Positions 1 through 7,659 of a stretch of DNA of 64,000 nt are shown piece after piece. A program made the translations under genes and the position numbers. Source of the DNA: RPQJ01 sp963778185 (lineage in GTDB: Bacteria > Pseudomonadota > Gammaproteobacteria > Steroidobacterales > Steroidobacteraceae); NCBI GenBank assembly GCA_963778185.1, contig CAVZTF010000003.1, positions 372,001-436,000 on the forward strand, given 5' to 3'. Numbering within the stretch: position 1 is the stretch's first letter; every line of letters begins with the position of its first letter. The notes below the pieces were generated by a model. It did no database searches, was not told where the DNA came from, and saw only the letters and a program-made list of their open reading frames with translations.

Positions 1-729
1 GCGGATGACCTCGAGCGCATCGTGGCCCTGCACGACGCGAGCAACGTCGCCGCCGTGATCGTCGAGCCGGTCGCGGGCTCCACCGGCGTGCTGATCCCGC
101 CGCAGGGCTACCTCAAGCGCCTGCGCGAGATCTGCACCAAGCACGGCATCCTGCTGATCTTTGACGAGGTCATCACCGGCTTCGGACGCCTGGGCGCGCC
201 GTTCGCCGCGCAGCGCTTCGACGTGATGCCGGACATGATCACCATGGCAAAGGGCCTCACCAACGGTGCCGTGCCGATGGGAGCGGTGGCCGCGAGCAAG
301 GGCATCTACGATGCGTTCATGAACGGGCCGGAGGGCGCGATCGAGCTGTTCCACGGCTACACGTATTCCGCCCACCCTGTCGCCTGCGCCGCCGGCATCG
401 CGACGCAGCAGGTCTACAAGCGCGAAGGGCTCCTCACCCGCGCCGGGGAGATCGGCGATTACTGGGCCGATGCGGTGCACTCGCTCAAGGGCCTGCCGCA
501 CGTCGTCGACCTGCGCAACCTCGGGCTCATCGGGGCGATCGAGCTCGAATCGATCCCCGGCAAACCGGGTGCGCGTGCATTCGACGCCTTCGTCCGCGCG
601 TTCGAGCAGGGCGTGCTCATCCGCGTCACGGGCGACATCATCGCGTTGTCGCCGCCGCTCGTAATCGAGCGCAAGCACGTGGACGAGTTGTTCGGGAAGC
701 TCGCCGAGGTGCTGCGGGAAACGCCATAA
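1..729 (+). CDS. Omega-amino acid:pyruvate aminotransferase, C-terminal part
   Basis: The 5' end lies outside the window; the frame is open from base 1 to a TAA at 727-729. It is a class III, PLP-dependent aminotransferase. The PLP-contacting Asp is in the FDEVITGFGR motif and the Schiff-base Lys is in MAKGLTNG (Lys codon at 250-252). The HGYTYSAHPVACAAG stretch is typical of beta-alanine/omega-amino-acid:pyruvate transaminases (BauA-like), which move an amino group to pyruvate in the cytosol. Substrate choice within the class is inferred and could differ (for example 4-aminobutyrate). A terminator hairpin follows directly, so this is the last gene of its transcript. Confidence 0.88.
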   Translation, partial: ADDLERIVALHDASNVAAVIVEPVAGSTGVLIPPQGYLKRLREICTKHGILLIFDEVITGFGRLGAPFAAQRFDVMPDMITMAKGLTNGAVPMGAVAASKGIYDAFMNGPEGAIELFHGYTYSAHPVACAAGIATQQVYKREGLLTRAGEIGDYWADAVHSLKGLPHVVDLRNLGLIGAIELESIPGKPGARAFDAFVRAFEQGVLIRVTGDIIALSPPLVIERKHVDELFGKLAEVLRETP

Positions 730-734
730 AGAAA

Positions 735-764
735 ACGCCCGGCCTCCTCGCGGAGACCGGGCGT
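735..764 (+). terminator. Intrinsic terminator after the aminotransferase gene
   Basis: Inverted repeat with 8-bp arms (735-742 and 757-764, acgcccgg/ccgggcgt), five bases beyond the stop codon and preceded by an A-rich stretch. The T-tract is short (cgttca). It could also terminate the converging gene on the minus strand, whose stop is at 795. Confidence 0.65.
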
Positions 765-794
765 CGTTCAGTCAGGCCCTCTCGGGCTGCGCTC

Positions 795-1490
795 TTACTC
801 GTTGCTCCACGGGAACGTGGTCGACACCGAGAAGATCGCCCGGGCTTCGCTGCTGGAGAAGTCGCTACCGGTGTCAAACGCCTTGGCGTCGCTTCCGTCC
901 ACCCACTTCAGATTGAGGTCGAAGTGGCCGAGTGTATAGGTCACGCCGACCGAATAATCGAAATAGCTGTCGTAGTTGTCGTCCCAGAAGTCGCCGTCGC
1001 TGTAGCCGCCGTGCAGGCCGAGACCGAAGTTAGCGGGTAATTCGAAGTTCGCATTGGCCTCGTAGTACATGGCGTTCTCGCTGGAACCCCACATATTGCT
1101 GGTGTACCAGATCTTGCCTTCGATCCACTTGTAGCCGAGCGAGGCATAGAACTCCGGGTAATCGAGGATTTCGCCGTCGGAGCCCGGGTAGGTGTACCAG
1201 ACCATGCCGACGTCCCAGGGGAACGTCTCGCCACCCGCGAAGCCGGTGTAGAGGTCGACTTCGACGTTACCCTCGGTGTCGAAATCCACGTTACTGGCCC
1301 ACGCGCCGGCGTAGAAGCCGCTGTCATGCGCGTAGTCGAGGCTCGCCTGCAGCGCAGGATCCTGTCCGGTCTGCGTGATGCCGCGGAAGTCGTAGTCACT
1401 GGTCGCCGTGACCGTGGAGCTGATCTCGGCCTGCGCCGCCGCGCCCGCCGCCATCAACAGGATCGCCGCTACGCCTTGACTCAATTTCAT
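795..1490 (-). CDS. Putative outer membrane protein, TIGR02001/Gcw_chp family
   Basis: 231 aa, starting at the ATG at 1490, which follows GAGGGG at normal spacing and opens a clear signal peptide (MKLSQGVAAILLMAAGAAAQA). The mature part is rich in aromatic residues, Gly and Asp/Glu with alternating beta-type segments, ends in Trp-Ser-Asn-Glu, and carries the SDYDFRGITQT motif near its N terminus that marks this proteobacterial family. The predicted location is the outer membrane as a small beta-barrel. The function of the family is not established. The gene is monocistronic, convergent with the aminotransferase. Confidence 0.8.
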   Translation of the reverse strand: MKLSQGVAAILLMAAGAAAQAEISSTVTATSDYDFRGITQTGQDPALQASLDYAHDSGFYAGAWASNVDFDTEGNVEVDLYTGFAGGETFPWDVGMVWYTYPGSDGEILDYPEFYASLGYKWIEGKIWYTSNMWGSSENAMYYEANANFELPANFGLGLHGGYSDGDFWDDNYDSYFDYSVGVTYTLGHFDLNLKWVDGSDAKAFDTGSDFSSSEARAIFSVSTTFPWSNE

Positions 1491-1721
1491 GCTGTACCCC
1501 TCGTTGCAAGAAAGCCACATTAAGGATGCCGTCTGGGCCGCAATTGTAGCAGAAACGACACGGGATGCACCCGGCTGCCCTGCAATGGCCACTCGTGGAA
1601 CCTTTTGCATATTCCATGCCAGCGCTGGAGGCCGGCGATTGCGACGAGTGGTCGCGGATATCGCACCGCGAAGGCGCATGGCGCCGTCGCCATGCACCAG
1701 CGTGGCGCCTCGCGACCAGCG

Positions 1722-2102
1722 TCAGGCGGCGGCCGGGGGCTCGTAGATCGCGTAGAACTTGCGCGCGGGCTCCAGCACCTCCCACAGGCCGCGGAAGCCG
1801 CTCGGCATGACGAAGCAGTCCCCGGGCCCGAACGTCCAGGACCGGCCGTGGTCGTCCGAGATGCGCACGCGCCCTTCCGTGAGCACGCACAACTCGTTCT
1901 CGGTGTAGGAAACGTGCCAGGCGCCCGGACTGCTGGTCCAGATCCCGCCGAAGAACCGTCCCGTGTCGTCGGTATAGAGATTGCGCACGCGCTGCTGCGG
2001 GACCGCGCTGCCCGGCGCGAGCCTGGCCGGGTCGAGTTCGAGAGGTTCCTCGCGGCCGCTGAACTCGTCGATCCGGATGACTTCAGGACCCAATTCGCTC
2101 AT
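1722..2102 (-). CDS. Cupin domain protein (cupin_3/DUF861-like)
   Basis: 126 aa from the ATG at 2102. A single small beta-barrel: the segment from the aromatic-rich WHVSYTENEL through GRVRISDD and the GPGDCFVMPSG turn is the usual shape of cupin_3 proteins related to (S)-ureidoglycine aminohydrolase. Only part of the metal-ligand set is recognisable, so catalysis is uncertain; small proteins of this family are often annotated only as cupins. It lies 32 bases downstream of the phosphoribosyltransferase gene on the same strand and may be co-transcribed with it. Confidence 0.75.
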   Translation of the reverse strand: MSELGPEVIRIDEFSGREEPLELDPARLAPGSAVPQQRVRNLYTDDTGRFFGGIWTSSPGAWHVSYTENELCVLTEGRVRISDDHGRSWTFGPGDCFVMPSGFRGLWEVLEPARKFYAIYEPPAAA

Positions 2103-2134
2103 GGCCCACCTCCGCCCGCGGGGCAACCGGGCGA

Positions 2135-2770
2135 TCAGCGTAGCAGGAGTTCCCGCACCTCGTCGTCCGTGGTCTGCCCGAAGTCGCGGTACCACTGGCC
2201 GACCGCACTGAAGAACATCGGGGTGGCGAGGCACACGACCTCGTCGGCGACAGCGGCGATCCGGTCGCGCGCTTCGGCGGACGCCACCGGCACCGCGACG
2301 ATCACGCGACGGGCGCCGGCCGAACGCAACGCACGCACCGCCGCTTCCATCGTCGCGCCGGTGGCGAGGCCGTCATCCACGAGGATCGCATCGCGACCCG
2401 CCACCTCGAGCGGCGGGCGCTCGCCCCGGTACGCGCGTTCGCGGCGCGCCAGTTCCACCTGCTCGCGCCGCTTGACTTCCTCCAGGGCCTCCGTGCGCCC
2501 GCCGAGGTAGCGGACGACGTCGTCGTTCAACACCAGCGCGCCTCCGCTGGCGATCGCGCCCATGGCGAGTTCGGGCTGCGACGGCAAGCCAAGCTTGCGC
2601 ACGACCAGCACGTCGAGCGGCAGCCCGAGCGCCTGCGCGACCTCGTGGGCCACGGGAACGCCACCCCGTGGCAGGCCGAGGACGATCGACTCCGCCAGGT
2701 CCTTGCGTGCGGCGAGCGCCTTCGCGAGCGCCCGGCCCGCGTCCACGCGATCTGCGAATACCTGCGCCAT
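2135..2770 (-). CDS. Phosphoribosyltransferase domain protein
   Basis: 211 aa; the start at 2770 has GGAG eight bases upstream. The PRPP-binding loop is AILVDDGLATGAT; the N-terminal region has the LPRGGVPVAHEVA motif seen in the stand-alone type I PRTase family found in dormancy and stress loci (related to the N-terminal part of mycobacterial Rv0571c). The substrate base is unknown. The protein would use PRPP, and a second PRPP synthetase gene lies 1.1 kb away, which supports a shared pathway. It is divergent from the APH-like kinase gene, with about 100 bp between them. Confidence 0.85.
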   Translation of the reverse strand: MAQVFADRVDAGRALAKALAARKDLAESIVLGLPRGGVPVAHEVAQALGLPLDVLVVRKLGLPSQPELAMGAIASGGALVLNDDVVRYLGGRTEALEEVKRREQVELARRERAYRGERPPLEVAGRDAILVDDGLATGATMEAAVRALRSAGARRVIVAVPVASAEARDRIAAVADEVVCLATPMFFSAVGQWYRDFGQTTDDEVRELLLR

Positions 2771-2873
2771 GGAACTGCTCCGGCGGCCCGGATCCATGTT
2801 CCGCAGGACTGCCGGGGATGTCATTCGCGCAAGTACCTAAGTGCTATGCTCGGGGCAAGAGAGCGCGGGATTC

Positions 2874-3869
2874 ATGGGTAACGCCGCAACGGTCACGCTG
2901 TCCCGGAAGGTCGAGTTCCTGCGCAGCCTCTGCGGTCCGCGCGACGAAGCCATCGAGACGCATTTTGCCTGGGTGTTCCTGGTCGGCGAACGCGCGCTCA
3001 AGATGCGCAAGCCCGTGCGGCGCGACACCATGGACTACGGCACGCTTGACGCCCGGCGCCGCGATTCGGAGGAGGAGATGCGCCTGAATCGCCGCCTCGC
3101 ACCGGGCGTCTATCTGCGCACGCTCCCGCTCGTCGCCGATGCCGCGGGGAGACTCGCGCTCGATGCCGCTGGCGAGATCGTCGACTGGCTGGTGGAAATG
3201 CGCCGCCTGGATCGCAGCCGCATGCTCGATGCGGCGCTCGCGCGCAGCGAGGCCAGCGAGGCCGACCTGCAACGCGTCGCGGACCTGCTGTCGGGCTTCT
3301 ACGCGACCGCGGATTCCGCACTCACGGACCCGGCGGCCGGAGCCCGGCGTCTCGGCGACCAGCTGGATGCAAACCATCGCGCGCTCGCGTCCCTCGACGC
3401 CGAGCGCGCGGCGGTCCTGCTCGACCGGCAGCGGGCGTTCCTTGCGTGCCGGCGAGCACTGCTCGAGTCGCGGATCGAGCGCGGCTGCGTGATCGAGGCG
3501 CACGGCGACCTGAGGCCGGAGCACATCTCGCTCGCCGAGCCGCCGGCCGTGATCGACTGCCTCGAGTTCGACCGGCAGCTGCGCATACTCGATCGTGCCG
3601 AGGAACTGTGCTTCCTCGAACTCGAGTGCACAAGACTCGGCCACGCCGACACAGGCCGCTGGCTGCTGGGGCGTTGCCTGGCTCAACTGTCGGACGATGC
3701 GCCGCAGGAGTTGCTGCACTTCTACCGCAGTCATCGTGCGGCGACGCGCGCCAAGCTCTACACCTGGCGTGCCGGCGAGCCGGACGGAAGCACACCGCAG
3801 CAGTGGCGGGAGCGCGCCGGACGCTACCTCGACACGGCGCTCGAGGACGCGCGACTGGCGCTCGCCTAG
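2874..3869 (+). CDS. APH-like kinase (aminoglycoside phosphotransferase fold), no P-loop domain
   Basis: 331 aa from ATG 2874 (an in-frame alternative at 2841 lacks a better ribosome binding site). The N-lobe reads WVFLVGERALKMRKPVR, the catalytic loop is EAHGDLRPEHISL, and the metal-binding Asp is in VIDCLEFD. The catalytic-loop Asn of typical APH enzymes is replaced by His (HGDLRPEH). It is clearly homologous to the N-terminal half of the protein at 7660-9237 but lacks that protein's C-terminal P-loop kinase domain. A small-molecule kinase role is inferred; the substrate is unknown. It converges with, and overlaps by four bases, the Prs-like gene. Confidence 0.8.
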   Translation: MGNAATVTLSRKVEFLRSLCGPRDEAIETHFAWVFLVGERALKMRKPVRRDTMDYGTLDARRRDSEEEMRLNRRLAPGVYLRTLPLVADAAGRLALDAAGEIVDWLVEMRRLDRSRMLDAALARSEASEADLQRVADLLSGFYATADSALTDPAAGARRLGDQLDANHRALASLDAERAAVLLDRQRAFLACRRALLESRIERGCVIEAHGDLRPEHISLAEPPAVIDCLEFDRQLRILDRAEELCFLELECTRLGHADTGRWLLGRCLAQLSDDAPQELLHFYRSHRAATRAKLYTWRAGEPDGSTPQQWRERAGRYLDTALEDARLALA

Positions 3870-4864
3870 CGCTTGCGAGGCTCGAGCTCGCGCAGCGCGA
3901 CGACCGCCCCCCCGCAGCAGATCGCCCGGATCGCCGCCGCAAACAGGCTCGACGCCGCCAGTACTTTCGGCTGCTTCGCGCCCGGGTCCTGGCCAATGCG
4001 CGTGGGCAGGATCGAGTCGGTGACGATGAGGCGATCGGGACCGTCGGGACCGAGCAACCGGGCGGCGCCGGGCGCGAAGACCCCGTGCGACGCGAATGCG
4101 TCGACACGGATCGCTCCCGCCGCGCGGCACGCCGCCACGCCCTGCATGATGGTCGTGCCGGCCGCTATCAGGTCGTCGACGATCACCGCGTGACGACCTT
4201 CCACCGGGCCCACCACGAGGTCGCCGCCGCTCACGACGCCGCTGCTGCGCCTCTTCTCGATGATGGCGAGCGCAACGTCCGTGCCGGTCCTTGCGGCGAG
4301 CAGCTCCTGCACGCGTTGCGCCCGCTTCGCTCCGCCGATGTCCGGCGAGACGATGCAGACGGGCTCAGAGCGCGCCTCGGCGGCGAGATGCGTGGCCAGC
4401 AGCGGCGCCGCTTCGAGATGATCGACCGGGCAACGGAACGCGTTCTCGAACGCCGCGAGGTTGTGGGCGTCGAGGCCCAGCACGTGGTCGGTGCCGACGG
4501 CCTCGATGACCTGCGCGACGTAGCGGAGCGTCACCGGGTCACGCTCCTTGGTGCGGCGGTCCTTCCGCGCATACGCCAGATACGGCAGGCAGGCCGTCAC
4601 GCTGGCGGCTCCGCTGTCCTTGACGCCCGCGATGAAGAACAGCAAGCGGCACAGCCGGTCGTTGGCGCTGGCGCACTCGTCGCCGCTCAGTGACTGCACG
4701 ACGAAGACGTGCCGTCCGCGTACGCTCACGAGCGGCCGCGTCTTGTGCTCGCCGCCCTCGAACTCGCGCTCCTCCATCGGCGCGAGCTCGGTGCCCAGCG
4801 CCGCGCAAACGCGTTCACCGAAGGCCCGGCTGGCCTGCGGCGCGAATACCAGCGGTTCCGTCAT
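3866..4864 (-). CDS. Second, divergent ribose-phosphate pyrophosphokinase
   Basis: 332 aa. Makes PRPP from ribose 5-phosphate and ATP, or a close variant reaction. It has the LPYLAYARKDRR loop (93-104) and the PRPP-binding loop VDDLIAAGTT (229-238), plus SPDIGGAKRA near 173-182. It differs widely from the canonical Prs at 15991-16944: the catalytic loop carries KERDPVT and the C terminus is unrelated. It is the last gene of the minus-strand set HPF-like–archease–rtcB–prs2, starting four bases after the rtcB stop, so it is very probably co-transcribed with RNA-repair genes. Standard housekeeping PRPP supply would come from the other copy. Confidence 0.85.
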   Translation of the reverse strand: MTEPLVFAPQASRAFGERVCAALGTELAPMEEREFEGGEHKTRPLVSVRGRHVFVVQSLSGDECASANDRLCRLLFFIAGVKDSGAASVTACLPYLAYARKDRRTKERDPVTLRYVAQVIEAVGTDHVLGLDAHNLAAFENAFRCPVDHLEAAPLLATHLAAEARSEPVCIVSPDIGGAKRAQRVQELLAARTGTDVALAIIEKRRSSGVVSGGDLVVGPVEGRHAVIVDDLIAAGTTIMQGVAACRAAGAIRVDAFASHGVFAPGAARLLGPDGPDRLIVTDSILPTRIGQDPGAKQPKVLAASSLFAAAIRAICCGGAVVALRELEPRKR

Positions 4865-4868
4865 CGAT

Positions 4869-6299
4869 TCATCCTTTTACGCAAACGAGCGGCTCGAGCC
4901 GCGCCACCTTGCGGGCGAGGCCTGCCCGCTCCGCGACGTCCACCACGCGCTCCACGCTCTTGTAGGCACCCGGCGCCTCTTCGGCGACACCCCGCAGCGA
5001 AGGGCTGCGGACCAGCACGCCGCGCACCTCGAGCTCGTCGACCAGTTGCCTCCCCTGCCACTGCTTCGTCGCCTGGTGGCGTGACATGCTGCGACCCGCG
5101 CCATGGCAGGCCGAGCCCAGCGCGAACCGCTCGCCCGTCGCGAGGCCCGCGAGCACGTACGAGGCCGTCCCCATCGAGCCGCCGACCAGCACGGGCTGGC
5201 CGGACTCGCGGTAGGCGGCCGGCACGGCCTCGTTGCCCGGACCGAACGCGCGTGTCGCGCCCTTGCGGTGCACGAACAGGCGCCGCCGGCGGCCGTCGAC
5301 CTCGTGCTCCTCTTCCTTGCAGATGTTGTGCGACACGTCGTAGAGCAGGCGCAGGTCCGCGCGCGGCAGGATACACGCGAACGACTCGCGGCACAGGTGA
5401 GTGAGCATCTGTCGGTTCGCGAGCGCGCAGTTCATCGCGGCGCGCATCGCGCCGAGATACCGCTGCCCGAGGACCGAGCGGATGGGTGCGCAGGCGAGTT
5501 CGCGATCCGGCAGCCGGATGCCGAACGACGGCGCCTCGAGCGCCATGTCGCGCAGGAAATCCGTGCCGACCTGGTGCCCGAGCCCGCGAGAGCCGCAGTG
5601 GATGCTGACCACGACCTCGCCTTGGCCGAGACCGAAGGCTGCAGCGATCCTCGCGTCGAAAACCTGCGCGACCCACTGTACCTCGAGGTAGTGGTTGCCC
5701 GAGCCCAGGGTGCCCATTTCGTCGCGCTGGCGCTGCCGTGCACGTTGCGATATCGCATCGGGGTCGGCGCGCGCGACGCATCCTTCCTCCTCGATGTGCT
5801 CCAGATCGTTGCGCGAACCGTAGCCGCGCCGCACGGCCCAGCGCGCGCCGCCGACCAGCATTGCGTCCATCTCCTCGGCGCCGAGCCGCAGGCGGCCCGT
5901 GCTGCCCACCCCTGCCGGAATGGCCCGCGAGAGTTCGTTCGCAAGGGCTTGCTGCACTCGGACCACGTCCTCGCGCTGCAGCCCCGTGAGCAGCGTCCGC
6001 ACACCGCACGAGATGTCGAAGCCGACGCCGCCCGCGGAAATGACGCCGCCCTGCTCCGCGTCGAACGCCGCCACCCCGCCGATCGGGAACCCGTAGCCCC
6101 AGTGCGCGTCCGGCATGGCATACGCGGCCCCCACGATTCCCGGCAGCGCCGCGACATTGCAGATCTGCTGGCGCACCTTGTCGTCCATGTCGCGGACCAG
6201 GGTCTCGTCGGCGTAGAGAACGGCGGGTACGCGCATGGCCCCGCCCGGCTCGATCACCCAGCGGAACTCGGAATCGCGCCGGATGCCTGCGAGGTCCAT
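4869..6299 (-). CDS. rtcB: RNA-splicing ligase RtcB
   Basis: 476 aa. GTP- and Mn-dependent ligase that joins 2',3'-cyclic phosphate or 3'-phosphate ends to 5'-OH ends in RNA repair and tRNA splicing. Conserved blocks are all present: MPDAHWGYGFPIGG, the metal Cys in FDISCGVR (Cys98), GNHYLEVQ, HCGSRGLGHQ, and the guanylylated His in ACHGAGRSMSR. Length and sequence match the long archaeal/metazoan-like type rather than the roughly 408-aa E. coli RtcB, and this long type commonly works with archease. The archease gene ends 16 bases upstream, which agrees. Confidence 0.96.
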   Translation of the reverse strand: MDLAGIRRDSEFRWVIEPGGAMRVPAVLYADETLVRDMDDKVRQQICNVAALPGIVGAAYAMPDAHWGYGFPIGGVAAFDAEQGGVISAGGVGFDISCGVRTLLTGLQREDVVRVQQALANELSRAIPAGVGSTGRLRLGAEEMDAMLVGGARWAVRRGYGSRNDLEHIEEEGCVARADPDAISQRARQRQRDEMGTLGSGNHYLEVQWVAQVFDARIAAAFGLGQGEVVVSIHCGSRGLGHQVGTDFLRDMALEAPSFGIRLPDRELACAPIRSVLGQRYLGAMRAAMNCALANRQMLTHLCRESFACILPRADLRLLYDVSHNICKEEEHEVDGRRRRLFVHRKGATRAFGPGNEAVPAAYRESGQPVLVGGSMGTASYVLAGLATGERFALGSACHGAGRSMSRHQATKQWQGRQLVDELEVRGVLVRSPSLRGVAEEAPGAYKSVERVVDVAERAGLARKVARLEPLVCVKG

Positions 6300-6315
6300 G
6301 GCCCTGGGTTGTGCC

Positions 6316-6732
6316 TCAGACGTCCAGCACGCACTGGGCGATCCAGCGGCCCCCGCCCTCCTGCCGCACTGCGAGCTCGGTCAGGGTCGCTCCCTTGACC
6401 TCCACCGCCGGCGCATGACGCGCGACGTCCACGGGCTCGCCGAGTGCCTCGGCTTCGAGCAGGTCGCCGCTCACGCGCACGTCGAATCGCGAGAAAAGCA
6501 TGCGGCGGGTGGCCATCTGGAAGACCAGCGAATTCAGCCATTCGTAAAGGAGGAGTTCCAGCTCGCCCATCCGGCACTGCACGTGCACGGCCTCGAGTGG
6601 ACGCACGGACGCCGGGTCCGTCACCACCGCCGTGAGCGCCAGGGCGGCCTGCGCGAATGCCTCATCAGGCGTCGCACCGCGCCCGCGGACCCCGATGTCC
6701 GCTCCATGCGCGAAATGCTGCCAGTCGCCCAT
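6316..6732 (-). CDS. Archease
   Basis: 138 aa from ATG 6732 (an in-frame ATG at 6759 is less likely). Archease stimulates RtcB by promoting guanylylation and turnover. The start MGDWQHFAHGADIGVRGRG, the central ELLLYEWLNSLVF helix, and the C-terminal end in Asp-Val are family hallmarks; the N-terminal Asp of HGADIG is a metal ligand in known archeases. It sits between the HPF-like gene (about 48 bases upstream) and rtcB (16 bases downstream). Confidence 0.92.
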   Translation of the reverse strand: MGDWQHFAHGADIGVRGRGATPDEAFAQAALALTAVVTDPASVRPLEAVHVQCRMGELELLLYEWLNSLVFQMATRRMLFSRFDVRVSGDLLEAEALGEPVDVARHAPAVEVKGATLTELAVRQEGGGRWIAQCVLDV

Positions 6733-6780
6733 CGCGCGTGACGACGCCGGGCCCGCCACGCGGCGGGCCCGGCGCCTCGG

Positions 6781-7134
6781 TCAAGCCAGCTTCTCGTGCC
6801 GCTTCTCGTCACCGCGCAGCGAGGCCATGCGCTGCTGCAGCTGGCGCTTCGCGGCGTCGAACGCGTCGCGCAACACGACGTACACGTCGTCGTGTCCATC
6901 GCGCTGCGGCCTCTCCATGTCCACCACGACATCGTCGCCCGGCAACACGAGCTGGACCTTGATATTGAAGACCTTGCCCTGGTGGTGATGCCTGTGCGGC
7001 GAGTCGACGACTACGCGGCAGGCCTGGATGCGGTCGCTGAACACGCCGAGGTGGTCCGCGAGCTCGCGTACCCGGGTCTCGACCGCAGTAGAGGATTCCA
7101 TGTGACGAAAGGTGATTTGGACGGGAATGGTCAC
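6781..7134 (-). CDS. HPF/RaiA-family ribosome hibernation factor
   Basis: 117 aa with a GTG start at 7134, chosen because GGAGGA lies nine bases upstream and the domain begins at once (VTIPVQITFRHMESS). The single S30AE (sigma-54 modulation) domain has RVRELADHL, a His-rich loop (SPHRHHHQGK), the VQLVLPGDDVVV strand and a C-terminal AFDAAKRQLQQ helix. Such proteins bind the 30S decoding region and silence ribosomes under stress. It is the first gene of the minus-strand set with archease, rtcB and prs2, which joins ribosome protection to RNA repair. Confidence 0.85.
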   Translation of the reverse strand: MTIPVQITFRHMESSTAVETRVRELADHLGVFSDRIQACRVVVDSPHRHHHQGKVFNIKVQLVLPGDDVVVDMERPQRDGHDDVYVVLRDAFDAAKRQLQQRMASLRGDEKRHEKLA

Positions 7135-7303
7135 GATGCCTTGTCCTCCGCTTTTTCCCTGAGTCTCGCCTTCATTGTCGAACGGAGCCGGGCCCGGAAC
7201 ATAAGTATTGCCCGCAGGGACGCGACTCCACGGTTGCAAGGGTACACTGCATGGAAACCCCGGGGGATACCCGAATCCGGTGCAAACGAACGGAAACCCC
7301 GCC

Positions 7304-7648
7304 ATGACGACTCCGGGACCCGGCGACGCCCTGCTGGTGGTGGACGTGCAGAACGATTTCCTGCCGGGCGGGGCACTCGGTGTGCGGGGCGGGCCCTGGC
7401 CTCCACATTGCGTCGCGACAACGCCGGGCGCGCAGTTTGCACCGTCCCTGCTCATGCCCGAGGATGCCGTGATCACCTCCAGGTGGACCGACCCGCGGCA
7501 GGAGGCCTATTCCGCGTCCCAGGGCACGGCACTCGCCGATCACCTGCGGCGCCGCGGCGTGCAGCGCGTATTCATCGGCGGCCTCGCTACCGACTGCCGC
7601 GTGCGCTCGACCGGAGCAGACGCGCGCGTCGATCGCGACTTCCCTTGA
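7304..7648 (+). pseudogene. Remnant of nicotinamidase (pncA-like), internally deleted and truncated
   Basis: The 114-codon frame opens like an isochorismatase-fold nicotinamidase (ALLVVDVQNDFLPGGAL), then jumps directly to PWPPHCVATTPGAQF. The roughly 40 residues that normally carry the metal ligands Asp and His are missing. The active-site Lys position reads TSRWTDP instead of a K-containing motif. The catalytic Cys motif (usually LATDYCV) reads LATDCRV, and the protein stops about 10 residues later, losing the C-terminal part. All three catalytic positions are therefore damaged. The reading frame is still open, which suggests recent decay or selection for a non-enzymatic product. The stop lies 11 bases before the next gene. 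Confidence 0.75.
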
Positions 7649-7659
7649 AGAATGGCGCG

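Noticed and set aside
7304..7648. Functional nicotinamidase
   Set aside because: Metal ligands, Lys and Cys motifs are deleted or altered, and the C terminus is missing.
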